Positions 33,930 to 43,600 of a stretch of DNA of 64,000 nt are shown piece after piece. A program made the translations under genes and the position numbers. The notes below the pieces were generated by a model, which saw nothing but the letters and a program-made list of their open reading frames with translations, was not told where the DNA came from and searched no databases. The stretch spans positions 1,393,001 to 1,457,000 of the forward strand of contig WPIO01000038.1 in the NCBI GenBank assembly GCA_009760855.2, in the 5' to 3' direction. The stretch is from Cristatella mucedo. Lineage: Eukaryota; Bryozoa; Phylactolaemata; Cristatellidae. Each line of letters begins with the position of its first letter. Within the stretch, counting starts at the first letter, position 1.

Positions 33930-33971
33930 CTGCATCCCTTCCCCCTTGTCCATTACTTGAGAATCCCATTT
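33930..33971 (-). CDS. 42-base micro-exon, start of PH domain
   Basis: Lies between an acceptor ('tgcatctatag') and the strong donor CAG/GTATGT, in phase 0 at both ends. It encodes KWDSQVMDKGEGMQ, 14 residues, the same number that separate the end of the SH2-PH linker from the Trp-Lys of PH strand 2 in DAPP1. It supplies the first PH strand and the Lys-Gly loop that contacts phosphoinositide. The intron to the PH exon is 168 bases. The acceptor is weak in pyrimidines and the first strand is poorly conserved (DSQVMD where family members have GYL), so this exon rests mainly on length, phase and the donor. Confidence 0.6.
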
Positions 33972-33974
33972 CTA

Positions 33975-34985
33975 TAGATGCAGACCCCAACACCTGGTTC
34001 CGAGAGTCCGTGCGTTACTATTGATGGCACAACGACAGCAATCCGAATTGAGGTTCCAGAAGATAAAGGTCTGACATGCATTTAACAGCTGACACATCCA
34101 TCAATGACATCAGAGCTTTCTGGCCACCGAGCCCTATATTCATCTGAAAGTTCTGCATAGCAGTTAGGCCACCAAGCCTGCCACCCACCCACCCCCTATT
34201 GATCAGGAAGTTCTATACAGTTTCAGGGTCAATGGCTCTAAGCTAGGCTGCACCTCAACTCGTCCCTCGGTAAGCTCATCCGCAGGTGTCAGGCTACTAG
34301 AACCGCATCACAATGGGAGCCTGATTCAAGCACCGTGGTCCGAGACAGAACAATCCCCGACAGCAATGGGCCTGAACTTACCAAACTCGCATGCACTAAG
34401 CAATAAATGGTGCACAGTGCATGCGCTGGTGCATACATCGGCTGAGCCCAATGAGTTAGCATAAGATGATAAGATGTGTTAGGAAACGATACCAGTCTCC
34501 AGCATATACGCGAGATGATCGGATGTGCATCGAGCAGATATGAAGGCCAGTCGGGCAGTGCTACTAGTCGATAGCTCAGTGCAACGAGCATCGACTAGGG
34601 GTTGGGTGGGCCAGAGTTAACTACCAAGGAGTAGAAAAGCTGTTCCACTTATATCTCTAGCGCATGCCACAGGCAGACAAAAAACACAAGACGATTCCTG
34701 TGATAAGGAAGAAACCGACAGCAAACAACGTGCTTAGATACCAGGAAATAATCAAATCCAAACTCAGCTTTCGTGGCTAAAGTTTTAAAAGACATCACGG
34801 ACTGAACGGGGGGGGGGAATGCAGCAACGAACAAAGCAGATAGAAGGTGGCCATGCGACCACTCAAGCCTAACCGGCAGCTGTTTCAGAAACAAGCAAAG
34901 ATGCCAGCATCTACCGAGTGCATGCTACTTGCAGCAAACTCAGCAGCTAAAAGTCAGGCTGCATTCAACTTGGTGAGGAATCTTT
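33975..34985. other. Intronic, unassigned; G-run
   Basis: First part of the 8.6-kb SH2-PH intron of the DAPP1-like gene. Small frames only; a G9 run near 34809. Confidence 0.4.
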
Positions 34986-34989
34986 AAGC

Positions 34990-35262
34990 TGCCTGCTAAT
35001 GTATGGTATCTTCAATTGTAAGTCCACAAAGCCACAAAGACTGTTTGTGTTAAGCAAGAGGTTTTTTACCGCGCTCTCAAAACCTAAGTGGCTTTCAGTA
35101 CGCATTCGGTAGCCAAAAGACTTCTTCTCACGCAACAAAGAGAAAGTGGAAGGCATAGCTGAGTCAAGAGGAGAGCAGTTAGGGTGCAGGTAGCCCAATA
35201 GAGGGAGCACACTTAAATTACATAATGTGGACGAACTAAGTGCAGGAAGCAGGAACTGCAGG
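34990..35262 (-). mobile_element. LINE family B 3' end, decayed
   Basis: Frame 34965-35297 contains LLREKKSFGYRMRTESHLGFE and DSAMPSTFSLL, the family B C-terminus. 'gtaagtccacaaagccacaaagactg' is its 3' end in reverse. Confidence 0.7.
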
Positions 35263-35392
35263 AGCCCAGGACCTGCCGTTGGCACAGCCATATGCACGTC
35301 TGCTAATGCAGTCCACTGATCAACTGTCGGTAGATGAGACTAGAAAAATGCAAAGACTCTTAGAACAGTTGCACTGAAAAAGCTCGATGATA

Positions 35393-35397
35393 TGATA

Positions 35398-35442
<45 letters not shown>
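35393..35442. repeat. (AT)n microsatellite
   Basis: TATATA tract. Confidence 0.95.
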
Positions 35443-35443
<1 letters not shown>

Positions 35444-35639
35444 CATAGATCCAAGAGTGAAAATTCATCCAATGTAATATGACAGGTGCCAGAGAGGGAA
35501 TGCATGACTTTGTATGGCAGCAGAGTTAAGGCACGTGCTTCGGATTACTGCATAGCCTATTGCAAATGAGCCCGGTGGCTGTAAACCGGATTACCAAACT
35601 TCCACAAGTTGAATCGCAATTGTTTATTTTGCGGATAGG

Positions 35640-36125
35640 TGCCCTAAAAAAAAAACGTTTCGAAGTCGAAAATGCCATTGGCCTGATTCAGGAGCAACAC
35701 CGCCAGAATCATGTCGAAGCAATCTGAAGAACTATGTGTGCAAGAGCTCAATAAAAGGATGCATGCTAGGGTTGGCTCTAATGACGATATAAAGGATGTT
35801 AATAACGATGTTCTTTACAACACAATGGAACTGGCGTGCAAGTTCTTGGAAACATTTCCCGGGAACTTCATTGCCACCCGCTGGTCTGAAAAGACTATGC
35901 AGGAGATCCGGAATTGCGGCTCCAGTGCCTGGGTCGCATTGCCGATAGTGAGGACGAAGATCCTGACAATATTGTCATACCGTTGGCAGCAGTATTCGAT
36001 ATGCTGCCGACTCGTGGCGGAGAAAAGAGTATCAGCGCAGAAGGCTGCTCTGGGCGTGCAGAAACACTCTGTAGGGTGCCCAAAGATGGCACCAGCGGTT
36101 GTCCCAAATCAACCATCAATCTTAA
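35640..36125 (+). pseudogene. Coding-like fragment, unknown, frameshifted
   Basis: Three overlapping plus-strand frames read like one protein broken by shifts. The first (from about 35662) reads FEVENAIGLIQEQHRQNHVE. The second (35711 on) reads SEELCVQELNKRMHARVG, then NDVLYNTMELACKFLETFPG. The third (about 35896 on) reads AGDPELRLQCLGRIADSEDE, then NIVIPLAAVFDMLPTR. The helical, Leu-rich and acidic pattern suggests a HEAT- or ARM-like repeat protein, but I cannot name a family. It has no introns in 480 bases and two shifts, so a processed pseudogene or a decayed retroelement gag are both possible. It lies antisense in the DAPP1-like intron and a SINE1 starts right at its end. Confidence 0.35.
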
Positions 36126-36300
36126 ATGCTAGCTGATTTAACAGCTTTTTGTATAGCGACAGAAGAGCCTTTGCGGCTATCACCACCGCTTGCAGTGGCG
36201 ATAAAGGCTCGCCCACAGCAGGATTCGAACCCACGACCTCGAGGCCGAGGTCGTGAAAAGCAACCGCCTTACCTAGTGAGCCATTACGGCTCACCAGCTT
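36126..36300 (-). repeat. SINE1, well preserved
   Basis: Full order in reverse: tail 'tagctgatttaacagctttttgtatagcgacag', body 'ggctatcaccaccgcttgcagtgg', B box GGATTCGAACCCACG (36221-36235), 'gaggtcgtgaaaagcaaccgccttaccta' as the A-box region, end 'acggctc'. Confidence 0.85.
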
Positions 36301-38018
36301 AAGCTATTTCTCAAAAAATAGGCTCAACTTTCGTGTGGGAGCCGTGGATCCTTGCCCTGGATCTGGTCAGCTGCTGAGCATTGCACAATAAAATCATCTA
36401 GTTCGAAGTCACTGTCTTTCTGTTGATGACTAGAGCTCGACGAGCCCGATATTTTTTAGCCTATTTGCATATAATTTGGACCAATATTCGGGTAGTTATA
36501 GAAGTCAGCTCACACCTTGGTTACCATGGCAACCTGGGTTACCCCCATCGGGCTCAAATGTTGCAGAGCCATCTGGATTATTTCCCAATCAATCGGCACT
36601 CTCTCAATCCATTGGCAAAAAACTCCCGGAGTCGAGTGGTTTAGCTGTATATCTGTCATCGGATAAAGTTAACTATCAAGTGCATAGAGTGCCTTCACTA
36701 AGTAAGCTCTCATAGCCTAGAACATTACCGGCTGGGTCAGGCCAGACTCTGCTTTGACGACGGTTCAGAAAATCTAAAACAAACATAGTCATAACAGCAT
36801 TTGCTTCATCTACGTGAATAGTCAGTTGTGTGGTTATGAGTGCTAAAAATGTGCATGATATCACTAATCAATTGGCATGATCCCTCTCTGGCAGGCACAC
36901 CGTGCCTAAATGAGATTTTGTTCTCTATTAATTTTTGGTGCACCATACATGCGTCTGGGTAGTAACCAAAGCCGAGGTGACCCTCTATGTGACCCTCTAT
37001 GAGGCAGGTGATTGACAAGCATCGTGGCCCTCTCGTGCTTCGACCTTGCAAAAGAGCAACGCTTGCGTATGATTGGTGCAAAATTGGTGGAGACGTCTAG
37101 GTCACTGTAATTTGCACGTGCATGCATCGCCCAATCCTCCACGAGTGTGTTTACGAGCATTAGCGTACATGCTCAAGAGAGGGAGAGTGTGTTCGGCAGC
37201 TGTGCAGATGCGCACAGGATAAATGCAATGAAGCCACCTTATTCACTCATCATCGGTCGCGGCCAGGATTTCGTTATTCGGGGGGGGGGCGGGGATGCCA
37301 GGGAGCCTGAACCTTGACCTTTCTCTTACCAGGCAATGGCAGCTAACAGGATGCCCCTCCCCTGTCTGCAAGGCTTCAGCCACTTACGTGCTCGAGTCTA
37401 ATTCGTGTGCACTGGGCGAATGACTGCGCACATATAGACAGTCAGCCCAAAAATTACCTAGTAAAGAGTCCTCAGTATCAATAATGCATAGCTCTCAGGC
37501 ATCGGCTTCTACTTACTGTTTCCGGCAGTGTCAAATATACTGACCATGCAGGATTTGGAATTTTTCTCGAGTAAATTTTGATTATCGATTTTTTTTGCAT
37601 GACGGTGGCCCAGTTCGTGTCTTCAAGTTTTCGTTAGTCAAACCATCGTACTTCGCAGGCTGACTACATATAGTTGCAATTTATTGCATTAAGGTCTGCC
37701 ATTTCAAATTTTGTCATCACATGAGACACACAGCAGAAAATCTGGGAAGCCAGGAGCAAAGCAGCTGAACTGCGCTTGACCTACCTTTAGTATTCTGCCA
37801 TATTTTTCGAGATAGCCAGCCTTTGTTCCGACCTGCAGCATACAATGCCAAGAGTTTCCTTAAAATAGATATTTGAATGCGAAAAAGTGGAAAAAAGTGC
37901 TGTACGGTCTTTTCTTGAGTTGCTAAAGCCTACTACTAATTGTGGAAGGTGTGAATGTACAGCCGATGAGAGGCCAGCTTCAGAAAAGTCACACTGGAAA
38001 ATAACACCCTGATTTTGT
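36301..38018. other. Intronic, unassigned; G-run
   Basis: No repeat or exon recognised. 36970-37010 has a short direct repeat ('gaccctctatg' twice). A G9 run lies near 37280. Confidence 0.4.
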
Positions 38019-38019
38019 G

Positions 38020-38503
38020 TAGTTATTACAGGAGATAGGCTGGCAGAGCCGATTCGGGTGGTAAGCTTTCCAGTTTCTGAGTCACGCTAGGTTTGCCCAT
38101 GACAAGTAAGCTGTTTTTTCGTCATTCAATTAGAGAACGTGTACTGCCATTCAAGTGCAAATGTCAGCAAATACATGCAGCAAGGGAGTTGAGAGAGTTT
38201 GCTGAGCTGGAGGGTTGGGAGGGATCAAGGCAAAGGTACACCTGAATGTCATCTGCATAGAAGTGAGAACCTAGATTGTGTTTGGCGATCGCATCGAAAA
38301 GAGAGAGAGTATGAATTATAAAAAGAAGCTGACCAAGCACAGAGCCCGTACTTCAGTGGTTCCTCGGATTAGTTTTGTCCGTTCATAACAATACTCTGAA
38401 GACTCACAGTGAGGTAGCATCTGAACTAAGGCAGTGCAGTTCCAGTGATGCCCAGGCGAGATGAGAGGCGCTTGAGAAGGACTTGGTGAACAATCGTATC
38501 AAA
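38020..38503 (-). mobile_element. LINE family A, left part of a split copy
   Basis: Reverse-oriented RT-coding sequence ('gatgctggcagagccgatt'-like start, 'aatgtcatctgcatagaagtgagaacctagattg' across the ADD box, 'agatgagaggcgcttgagaaggacttgg' at motif A). It breaks at TATCAAA, where the copia element begins, and resumes at 42067. Confidence 0.8.
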
Positions 38504-38799
38504 TGTGAGACGCAGTGCTGCCGTGAAGCCATTCACTAGTCAATGGTCGAGAAAATTATACAAGTTTATTACCGCAGCCGACAAATAGAACGTGGACCGT
38601 ATCCAAATACGGACAAAGAACAAGCAACAAACGGGTCTAATCTATAGGAGTCCTTAATGATGACTATTGGCTGAGGTACAGCCAATCAGCTGTAGTCTGC
38701 AGCTCCAGGAATAGCTGGTCTCCTGAGTCAGTCAGTGATGCACTGCAGGTCAAGGTGAAATCGTCCGGCACAATGGCTGTGAAGAAGATTCAGCCAACA
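38504..38799 (-). repeat. Copia 3' LTR
   Basis: On the element's strand it runs TGTTGGCTGAAT...GTCTCACA. Preceded by the purine tract GAGGAGAGG (38800-38808), the likely plus-strand primer site. Confidence 0.85.
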
Positions 38800-38936
38800 C
38801 CTCTCCTCGCTGAGCAGCCACTGCCAGTTATGCAGTTGGGGGAACTCCAACAGCAGTCGCACAAATCGCATGTTTGTGTTTCCAGAGAGGTTTCGTCAAG
38901 AAATCTGCTGCTTTCCTCAGACTCCTTAAGGAGCTG

Positions 38937-40045
38937 TCAAAGCCAGAGGGCTTCACGAACCGCATGACTCAGTGCAATGATTTCAGCCTCTGTTGTTGAT
39001 AAGGCGACGGTAGATTGTCTCTTAGACAACCAGGTAACACTGCCTCGACCAATGCTGAATACATAGCCAGTAACAGAGCATCTCGTGTCCGGATCATTTG
39101 CCCAGTCAGCATCACAATAGCCTCTTAACCGTGCTTCTGGGTCAGCACTCAGATTGAGGCACCAGTTGGCAGTCCCTTGAAGGTAACGTACGATTCTCTT
39201 TACAGCCGTCCAGTGCTGTGAGCACGGCTGGCTGGAGTAACGACTGACAAGTCCTACAGCAGCTGCAATATCTGGATGCGTAGCAGCCATCAGATACATT
39301 AAGCTCCCAACTGCGCTTCGGTAGGGGACTCGTTGCATGTAGTCGGCATACTCTTCGCTATCTTGCATCATAGCTTTTGCAAGCTTGATGCCAACATCGG
39401 CAGGAGTAGATACAGACTTACATGTATCCATACCGTAGTGTTGTAATATGTCCATAATGTAGCGAGTCTAAGAGTTACAATTTTGCAGGCTCGGTCTCTG
39501 GTTATCTGGATGCCAAGAATCCAGCGAGCTTCTCCTAGATCCTTCATAGCAAATGCCTCAGAGAGTAGTTGCTTGACAAAGGACAGACCTATTGCAGTAC
39601 CACAGAGAACTAGGTCATCAAAGTAAACAGCAATAAATGCAATGTCACCACATTCATTGTGCCTGTAGAGGCTATTGTCAGCCTCGAGTGAGAGAAAGCC
39701 CATGTCGTGCAGCTGCCTGTCAAGCTTTTTGTTCCAAGCGTGGTGCTTGCTTAAGACCATACCGTGACTTTTTGAGTCGCCAGACAAGTTGTTCAGTACC
39801 TCTCTGAAGTATAACCTCTGGTTGTTCAAGGTATATCTCTTCCTCAAGGTCACCATGGAGAAAAGTCGTCTTGACGTCCATTTGATGGATCTCTAGGTCC
39901 ATCATAGCAGCAGTTTATAAGACGGTTCTCAGAGAGTTGAACTTCACGACTGGTGCAAATGTCTCTGTGAAGTCAATACCATCTACCTGATAATAGCCCT
40001 TAGCAACCAAACGAGTTTATGGCAGTTTACTGACCCGTCTGTGTT
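38937..40045 (-). pseudogene. Copia reverse transcriptase and RNase H, frameshifted
   Basis: Read from high to low coordinates. RT start [20 protein letters not shown], then [20 protein letters not shown] (first RT Asp), YGLKQAP, then after a shift [10 protein letters not shown], then FIAVYFDDLVL (the catalytic YVDD, here YFDD) and FAMKDLGEARWILGIQITRD. The next frame (38937-39455) has PYRSAVGSLMYLMAATHPDI, KRIVRYLQGT, then RNase H: GYCDADWANDPDTRCSVTGY, SKRQSTVALSTTEAE and REALWL. At least three frameshifts and stops near 39930 and 38937 break it. The order and motifs are diagnostic of copia. Confidence 0.9.
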
Positions 40046-40048
40046 TCA

Positions 40049-40840
40049 CTTCACTTTGAAGATAAACTTGCAACCGATGGCGTACCTGCCCTCGGGTAGT
40101 TGGGTGACCTCATTGACATCATTCTCACGTGGGGTAGCAAGTTCGTCATCAATAGCAGCCGTCCACAGATGTGCTTCTGTGCTGCTCAGTGCATCGTGCA
40201 GGGTCGTGGGCTCATCGCTGCAAGTGATCAATGCCTCAGCCACTGACCCGTATTCATCGTCATATAGTCTAGCAGGCCATCTAGCACGAGGTGACCGTGG
40301 AAGAGGTGCAACATCTAACTCAGTGGGAGCATGTTGCTGCATAGGTTGAGCCGTAGATGCATTGTCAGTCACAGTTTGGTCTTGTTGCACAGATTCTGCT
40401 GGAGCTTTTTGTTCAAGGTGCTGCACAGCATCCTGCCCTGACACTGTAAAAACACCGTCAGATTTGCACGCGTGAACAGCCGATACAGCTTGCGTTCTCA
40501 TAGTAGTACCTAGCAGATAGGGAAGTCTCCCTTGGCTTATGCCAGAAGCAGCCACTTCTTTCGACCCAGGGTTGGTGAAAGACACATGATCACCCTCAAA
40601 CTGGACTTTACAGCCTCTTAGGACGCATAGGCTCAAAGAAAAAAGGTTCTTGGCAAGTTTGGGTACGAGCAAAACATCTCGAAGTTCGGCTTCCCGCCAT
40701 GCAGTACCTACATGCAGCTGAATACGCACCGCGCCCATGCCGATCGCTTCAAGTACTTCACCGTCACCCACCACAACACTCCGAGCAATTCTCTCGCAGA
40801 GTGTAAAGAGCTCGGGCTCGTTGCACGTATGCTGCAAGGC
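40049..40840 (-). pseudogene. Copia protease remainder fused to RT linker; integrase deleted
   Basis: An open stretch of 263 residues. The N-terminal part is the copia protease and gag-pre-integrase region (SVVVGDGEVLEAIGMGAVRI, ELRDVLLVPKLAKNLFSLS, SQGRLPYLLG). It passes directly, near 40440, into the Pro/Arg-rich linker and first RT residues (RARWPARLYDDEYGSVAEAL, EAHLWTAAIDDELATPREND, YAIGCKFIFKVK). The zinc-binding and catalytic integrase domains that should lie between are absent, yet the reading frame is kept. A TGA just above 40840 replaces the Gly of the protease DSG triad. Confidence 0.8.
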
Positions 40841-40843
40841 TCA

Positions 40844-41758
40844 AGAGTCTATTAGCCGTTCCAGCTGTGGTGGAAGCTGGCAGGCAGTCGAGTCGGCAGT
40901 GAAAACGAATGATTCTGCTGTTTTGGCCTCCGATTTGGCATTTTCGTCTCGTTTCCTTGCGTAACATTGTGAGGCCTTGTGACCCACCACTAAGCAATAG
41001 TGGCACTTACCAGAAAACTTTACAGTGTGCTGCTTGCCGTGAGTGGTAGGCGAAGCCGCTTTGCTGGCTTTCCAGGCTTCATTCGAAGCCACAAGAGCCA
41101 CACCTCTCATGCTCTCGTCAAGGGAAGGCCGATTTCGCCACCTCAGACGTTCATGCATCAGCCTGCTCTGGACAAAGTCAAGCGTTACGTCGCATATGTC
41201 CCTTGCTTCAAGGGCCATTATCAGCGGCTGCCAAGACTCCGGTAGCCAATTAAGCATGCGTAGGGCAATCTGTTCCTCCGGTATAGTGTCTCCTGCGGGT
41301 TGAAGCGAATTTGCAATTGATTTAACTTTGCTTGTGTAATCCTGTACATCGTTACAGTCTGCCATCCAGATAGATGCCAGCTTCTGATGTAGGAGTAGCC
41401 TACTCATTAGCATCCTGGAAGCGCATATGGCATCCAGCTTCCGCTATGCCTCCAAAGCCGTTGCCATGGTTCCAATACCGGAACTCATAGGCATAAAATA
41501 TGAGACCACCATGGCAAGCACAGAAAAAGCCTTCGCCATGCACCGGTCAAACTCTTGCTGTGCCTTACCGTCCTCTTCGTCTTTCTTGCAAATCTTACCG
41601 GTAAGAGATGCAACATCCATGGGCTGTCTCTCGTCGCCATTTACGACACCCCATAGCTCGTTATCGATGAAGTAGAACTTTGCCCGGGTACTCCACAGGT
41701 GCCAATTCTCACCCGTAAATTTCTCCAAACCAACGATGCCAGTGAACACTCGGCCCAT
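40844..41758 (-). pseudogene. Copia gag with CCHC knuckle, one nonsense codon
   Basis: Begins ATGGGCCGAGTG, with the ATG inside the primer-binding site. It encodes LEKFTGENWHLWSTRAKFYF (typical copia gag start), MLNWLPESWQPLIMALEA, and a zinc knuckle CHYCLVVGHKASQC (C-x2-C-x4-H-x4-C; 40964-41005). One TAG at 41444-41446 interrupts an otherwise single frame. The frame then runs into the protease, where LIDS is followed by a TGA at 40841-40843. Confidence 0.85.
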
Positions 41759-41762
41759 AACC
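41752..41762 (-). promoter_or_regulatory. Primer-binding site, initiator tRNA-Met anticodon type
   Basis: GGTTATGGGCC directly follows the 5' LTR on the element strand. It is complementary to the CCCATAACC anticodon loop region of initiator tRNA-Met, the half-tRNA primer known for copia elements of animals. The gag ATG lies within it. Confidence 0.8.
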
Positions 41763-42066
41763 TGTGAGATCCAGTGCTGCCGTAAAGCCATTCACTAGTC
41801 AATGGGCGAGAAAATTACGGAAGTTTATTACCGCAGCCGACAAACAGAACGTGGACCGCATCTACATACGGAAACATGGACTAAGAACAAGTAACAAACG
41901 GGTCCAATATATAGTAGTCCTGAATGAATACTTTTGGCTGAGGTACAGTTAATCAGCTGCAGTCTGCAGCTCCAAGAATAGCCGGTCTCCTGAGTCAGTC
42001 AGTGATGCACTGCAGGTCAAGGTGAAATCGTCCGGCACAATGGCTGTGAAGCAGATTCAGCCAACA
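41763..42066 (-). repeat. Copia 5' LTR
   Basis: Same limits (TGTTGGCTG...ATCTCACA on the element strand) as the other LTR, plus an 8-base insertion near 41870. A TATA-like 'tatatatt' sits near 41910-41917. Confidence 0.85.
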
Positions 42067-42365
42067 TCAAACGCTGCCGAAAGATCAAGCAAGACAAGCA
42101 GAGAGACTTTACTCAAGTCTGCATTTCCGAGGTCGTTATACGCCTAAAGGAATGCTGACTCTGTAGAGTAATTAGCTCCGTATCCGAACTGGAATTTACT
42201 TGCTAGTTCGAGTGCTCAATATAAGACTTCAGCTGGTCTGCCACAACTCATTCCAATGTCTGTGATAGAAACGATAGAAGGGAGACTGGACCGACGTTGA
42301 TAAGGCTCTCCCGGCCTAGTGTTGCCTCCTGAATAACAGACCTAAAAAGAGCCTTTTTTTCAAGG
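42067..42365 (-). mobile_element. LINE family A, right part of the split copy
   Basis: Continues the RT-coding sequence from 38503: 'tcaaacgctgccgaaagatcaagcaagacaagc' (motif A), 'actgga..ttacttgctag', 'ccacaactcattccaatgtctgtgatagaaacgatagaaggga' (RT start). Confidence 0.8.
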
Positions 42366-42394
42366 TGCAAAGCAAAGACCTGAGGCAAAAGGTT

Positions 42395-42500
42395 AGCCGA
42401 TTTAATTGCCACATTTACATAGCAGCAGAAGAGTCGTAATGGCTTTTAGCAGCACTTGCAGTGTTCAATAAAGGATCACCCACGGCAGGACAAAGAACAA
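42395..42500 (-). repeat. SINE1, truncated
   Basis: Reverse tail and body ('tagccgatttaattgcc', 'agcagaagagtcgtaatggctttta', 'gttcaataaaggatcacccacggcagga') ending at the B box. Confidence 0.65.
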
Positions 42501-42581
42501 TACGCAAGCATAGAGGATACAGGAGCTGGCAATCTCGGGCTTTGCTGGCACGTGAGCTAGCAGCAAGCAAGCTCAGCTCAC

Positions 42582-42843
42582 CCCAAGGTGAAGGCTGGGC
42601 GTAGGCTGCGCCCCGTTTTTGCCAGACTCGGCTTGCCAGGTCACGCTGGCGTATATCAGACACTCTTCCACGTCATGCTCGTAGGCGTACTGGAGTGCGA
42701 CCGGAATGCCGTCGGCAGTGGCCAGCAGCGGCTTATTTCGAAAATGAGCCTGAAGGTCCGTCACAGCAGCGAAAGTCATTAGCCCGAACCGTATGCCGTT
42801 GTCGTCCACGTCTACTTCGAAGTGCTTCACCGAGTCTTTGCAT
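42582..42843 (-). CDS. SH2-domain (C-terminal half) exon of a DAPP1-like adaptor
   Basis: A 262-base exon between acceptor 'aacgtcttaatgtgcag' and donor CTTGGG/GTGAGC. After one base of a split codon it encodes CKDSVKHFEVDVDD, then IRFGLMTFAAVTDLQAHFRN, KPLLATADGIPVALQYAYEH, DVEECLIYASVTWQ and a linker ending QPTPSLHLG. These are SH2 strands D to F, the second helix and the C-terminal strand; DSVKHF holds the strand-D His. The pattern KDSVKHF, HF.N.PL and the spacing to the linker match vertebrate DAPP1/Bam32. Its regulatory Tyr between SH2 and PH has a counterpart in LIYASV. The phosphotyrosine-binding Arg would be in the preceding exon, which I could not find. In the family the protein links phosphotyrosine and PI(3,4,5)P3 or PI(3,4)P2 signals at the membrane; that role is inferred here. 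Confidence 0.85.
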
Positions 42844-43160
42844 CTGCACATTAAGACGTTACATCACATCATACTTCCATCGAGGATCAATTATCGCCAG
42901 AAGGCAATTAGGACTATTGGAGAGCCGATTACAAGCAGTGGCATTCGTTACTAGTGCTGAGACTCACAGTATGGAATGGATTACCGCAGAAGACAATCAA
43001 TGCGGCCAAACAGACCTACAAGACAAGAATCTGGATCGGCATGCACAGCTGAATCCTAAGGTTTATCTGTGGAGCTCTGAGGTTAATGGAGTCAATCATC
43101 AGCCAGATGCTATGACCACAGTGCCGAGTCATCGTCTGACCAGCCACATCTTTTGACAAT
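42844..43160. other. Unassigned, upstream of SH2 exon
   Basis: No exon for the N-terminal SH2 half (WYHG, FLVR) found on the minus strand here. Confidence 0.4.
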
Positions 43161-43170
43161 TGATCCTTCT

Positions 43171-43267
43171 CTCCCTGTCTCTCTCAATCTGCTCGTCTCT
43201 GTCTGTCTCTGTTTTGCTCTTTTTCTGTATGTCTGCCTGTCTCTTTCTCTCTGTCTCTTTCTCTCTG

Positions 43268-43317
<50 letters not shown>
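43171..43317. repeat. CT-rich tract with (TC)n
   Basis: Impure CT from 43171, pure TC at about 43272-43314. Frames across it are artefacts. Confidence 0.95.
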
Positions 43318-43424
43318 CGATGAAATAACCCAATACACTTAAGGTTTTAATATTTACGAAAATGACACACATACATCAACTTGTGCATCCATCCATTCCT
43401 GCCGTCCAGCGTTCAAACTCGCTC

Positions 43425-43600
43425 AGCTGCCTAATGGAATGGCACGCTAGATAAGGCGGTTGCTTTTCACGACCTCGGTCAGACCGTGGGTTCGAATCCT
43501 GAGGTGGACGATCCTTGATTACCACTGCAAGCGGTAGTGATAGCCGTAAAGGCTCTTTTGTCGCTATACAAAAGAGGCTTTAAATCAGCTAGCTTTATAT
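43425..43600 (+). repeat. SINE1, well preserved
   Basis: Plus-strand copy: 'gcacgctagataaggcggttgc' (A-box region), GGTTCGAATCC at 43489-43499, body 'gcaagcggtagtgatagcc', tail 'gtcgctatacaaaagagg..ttaaatcagctag'. Confidence 0.85.

Larger units (their letters stand above)
38504..42066 (-). mobile_element. Ty1/copia LTR retrotransposon, decayed
   Basis: A 3563-base element with two LTRs (38504-38799 and 41763-42066), flanked by the 5-base target duplication TCAAA (38499-38503 and 42067-42071). The minus strand has gag, protease, reverse transcriptase and RNase H in the copia order; the integrase is deleted. The site next to the 5' LTR is GGTTATGGGCC. It inserted into a LINE A copy in an intron of the DAPP1-like gene. 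Nonsense codons (near 41444, 40841, 40046), frameshifts in RT and the missing integrase make it non-autonomous. The LTRs differ at roughly two dozen sites by eye plus an 8-base indel, so the insertion is not recent. Confidence 0.9.

Noticed and set aside
35401-35442. AT tract as a replication origin or promoter
   Set aside because: Simple microsatellite with no supporting elements.
36221-36235. tRNA gene from the B box GGATTCGAACCCACG
   Set aside because: The B box is part of a repeated SINE1 unit; no cloverleaf arms or acceptor stem surround it.
40041-40349. Plus-strand frames in the copia element (40041-40349, 41043-41303, 41427-41675)
   Set aside because: Antisense shadows of gag/pol coding sequence.
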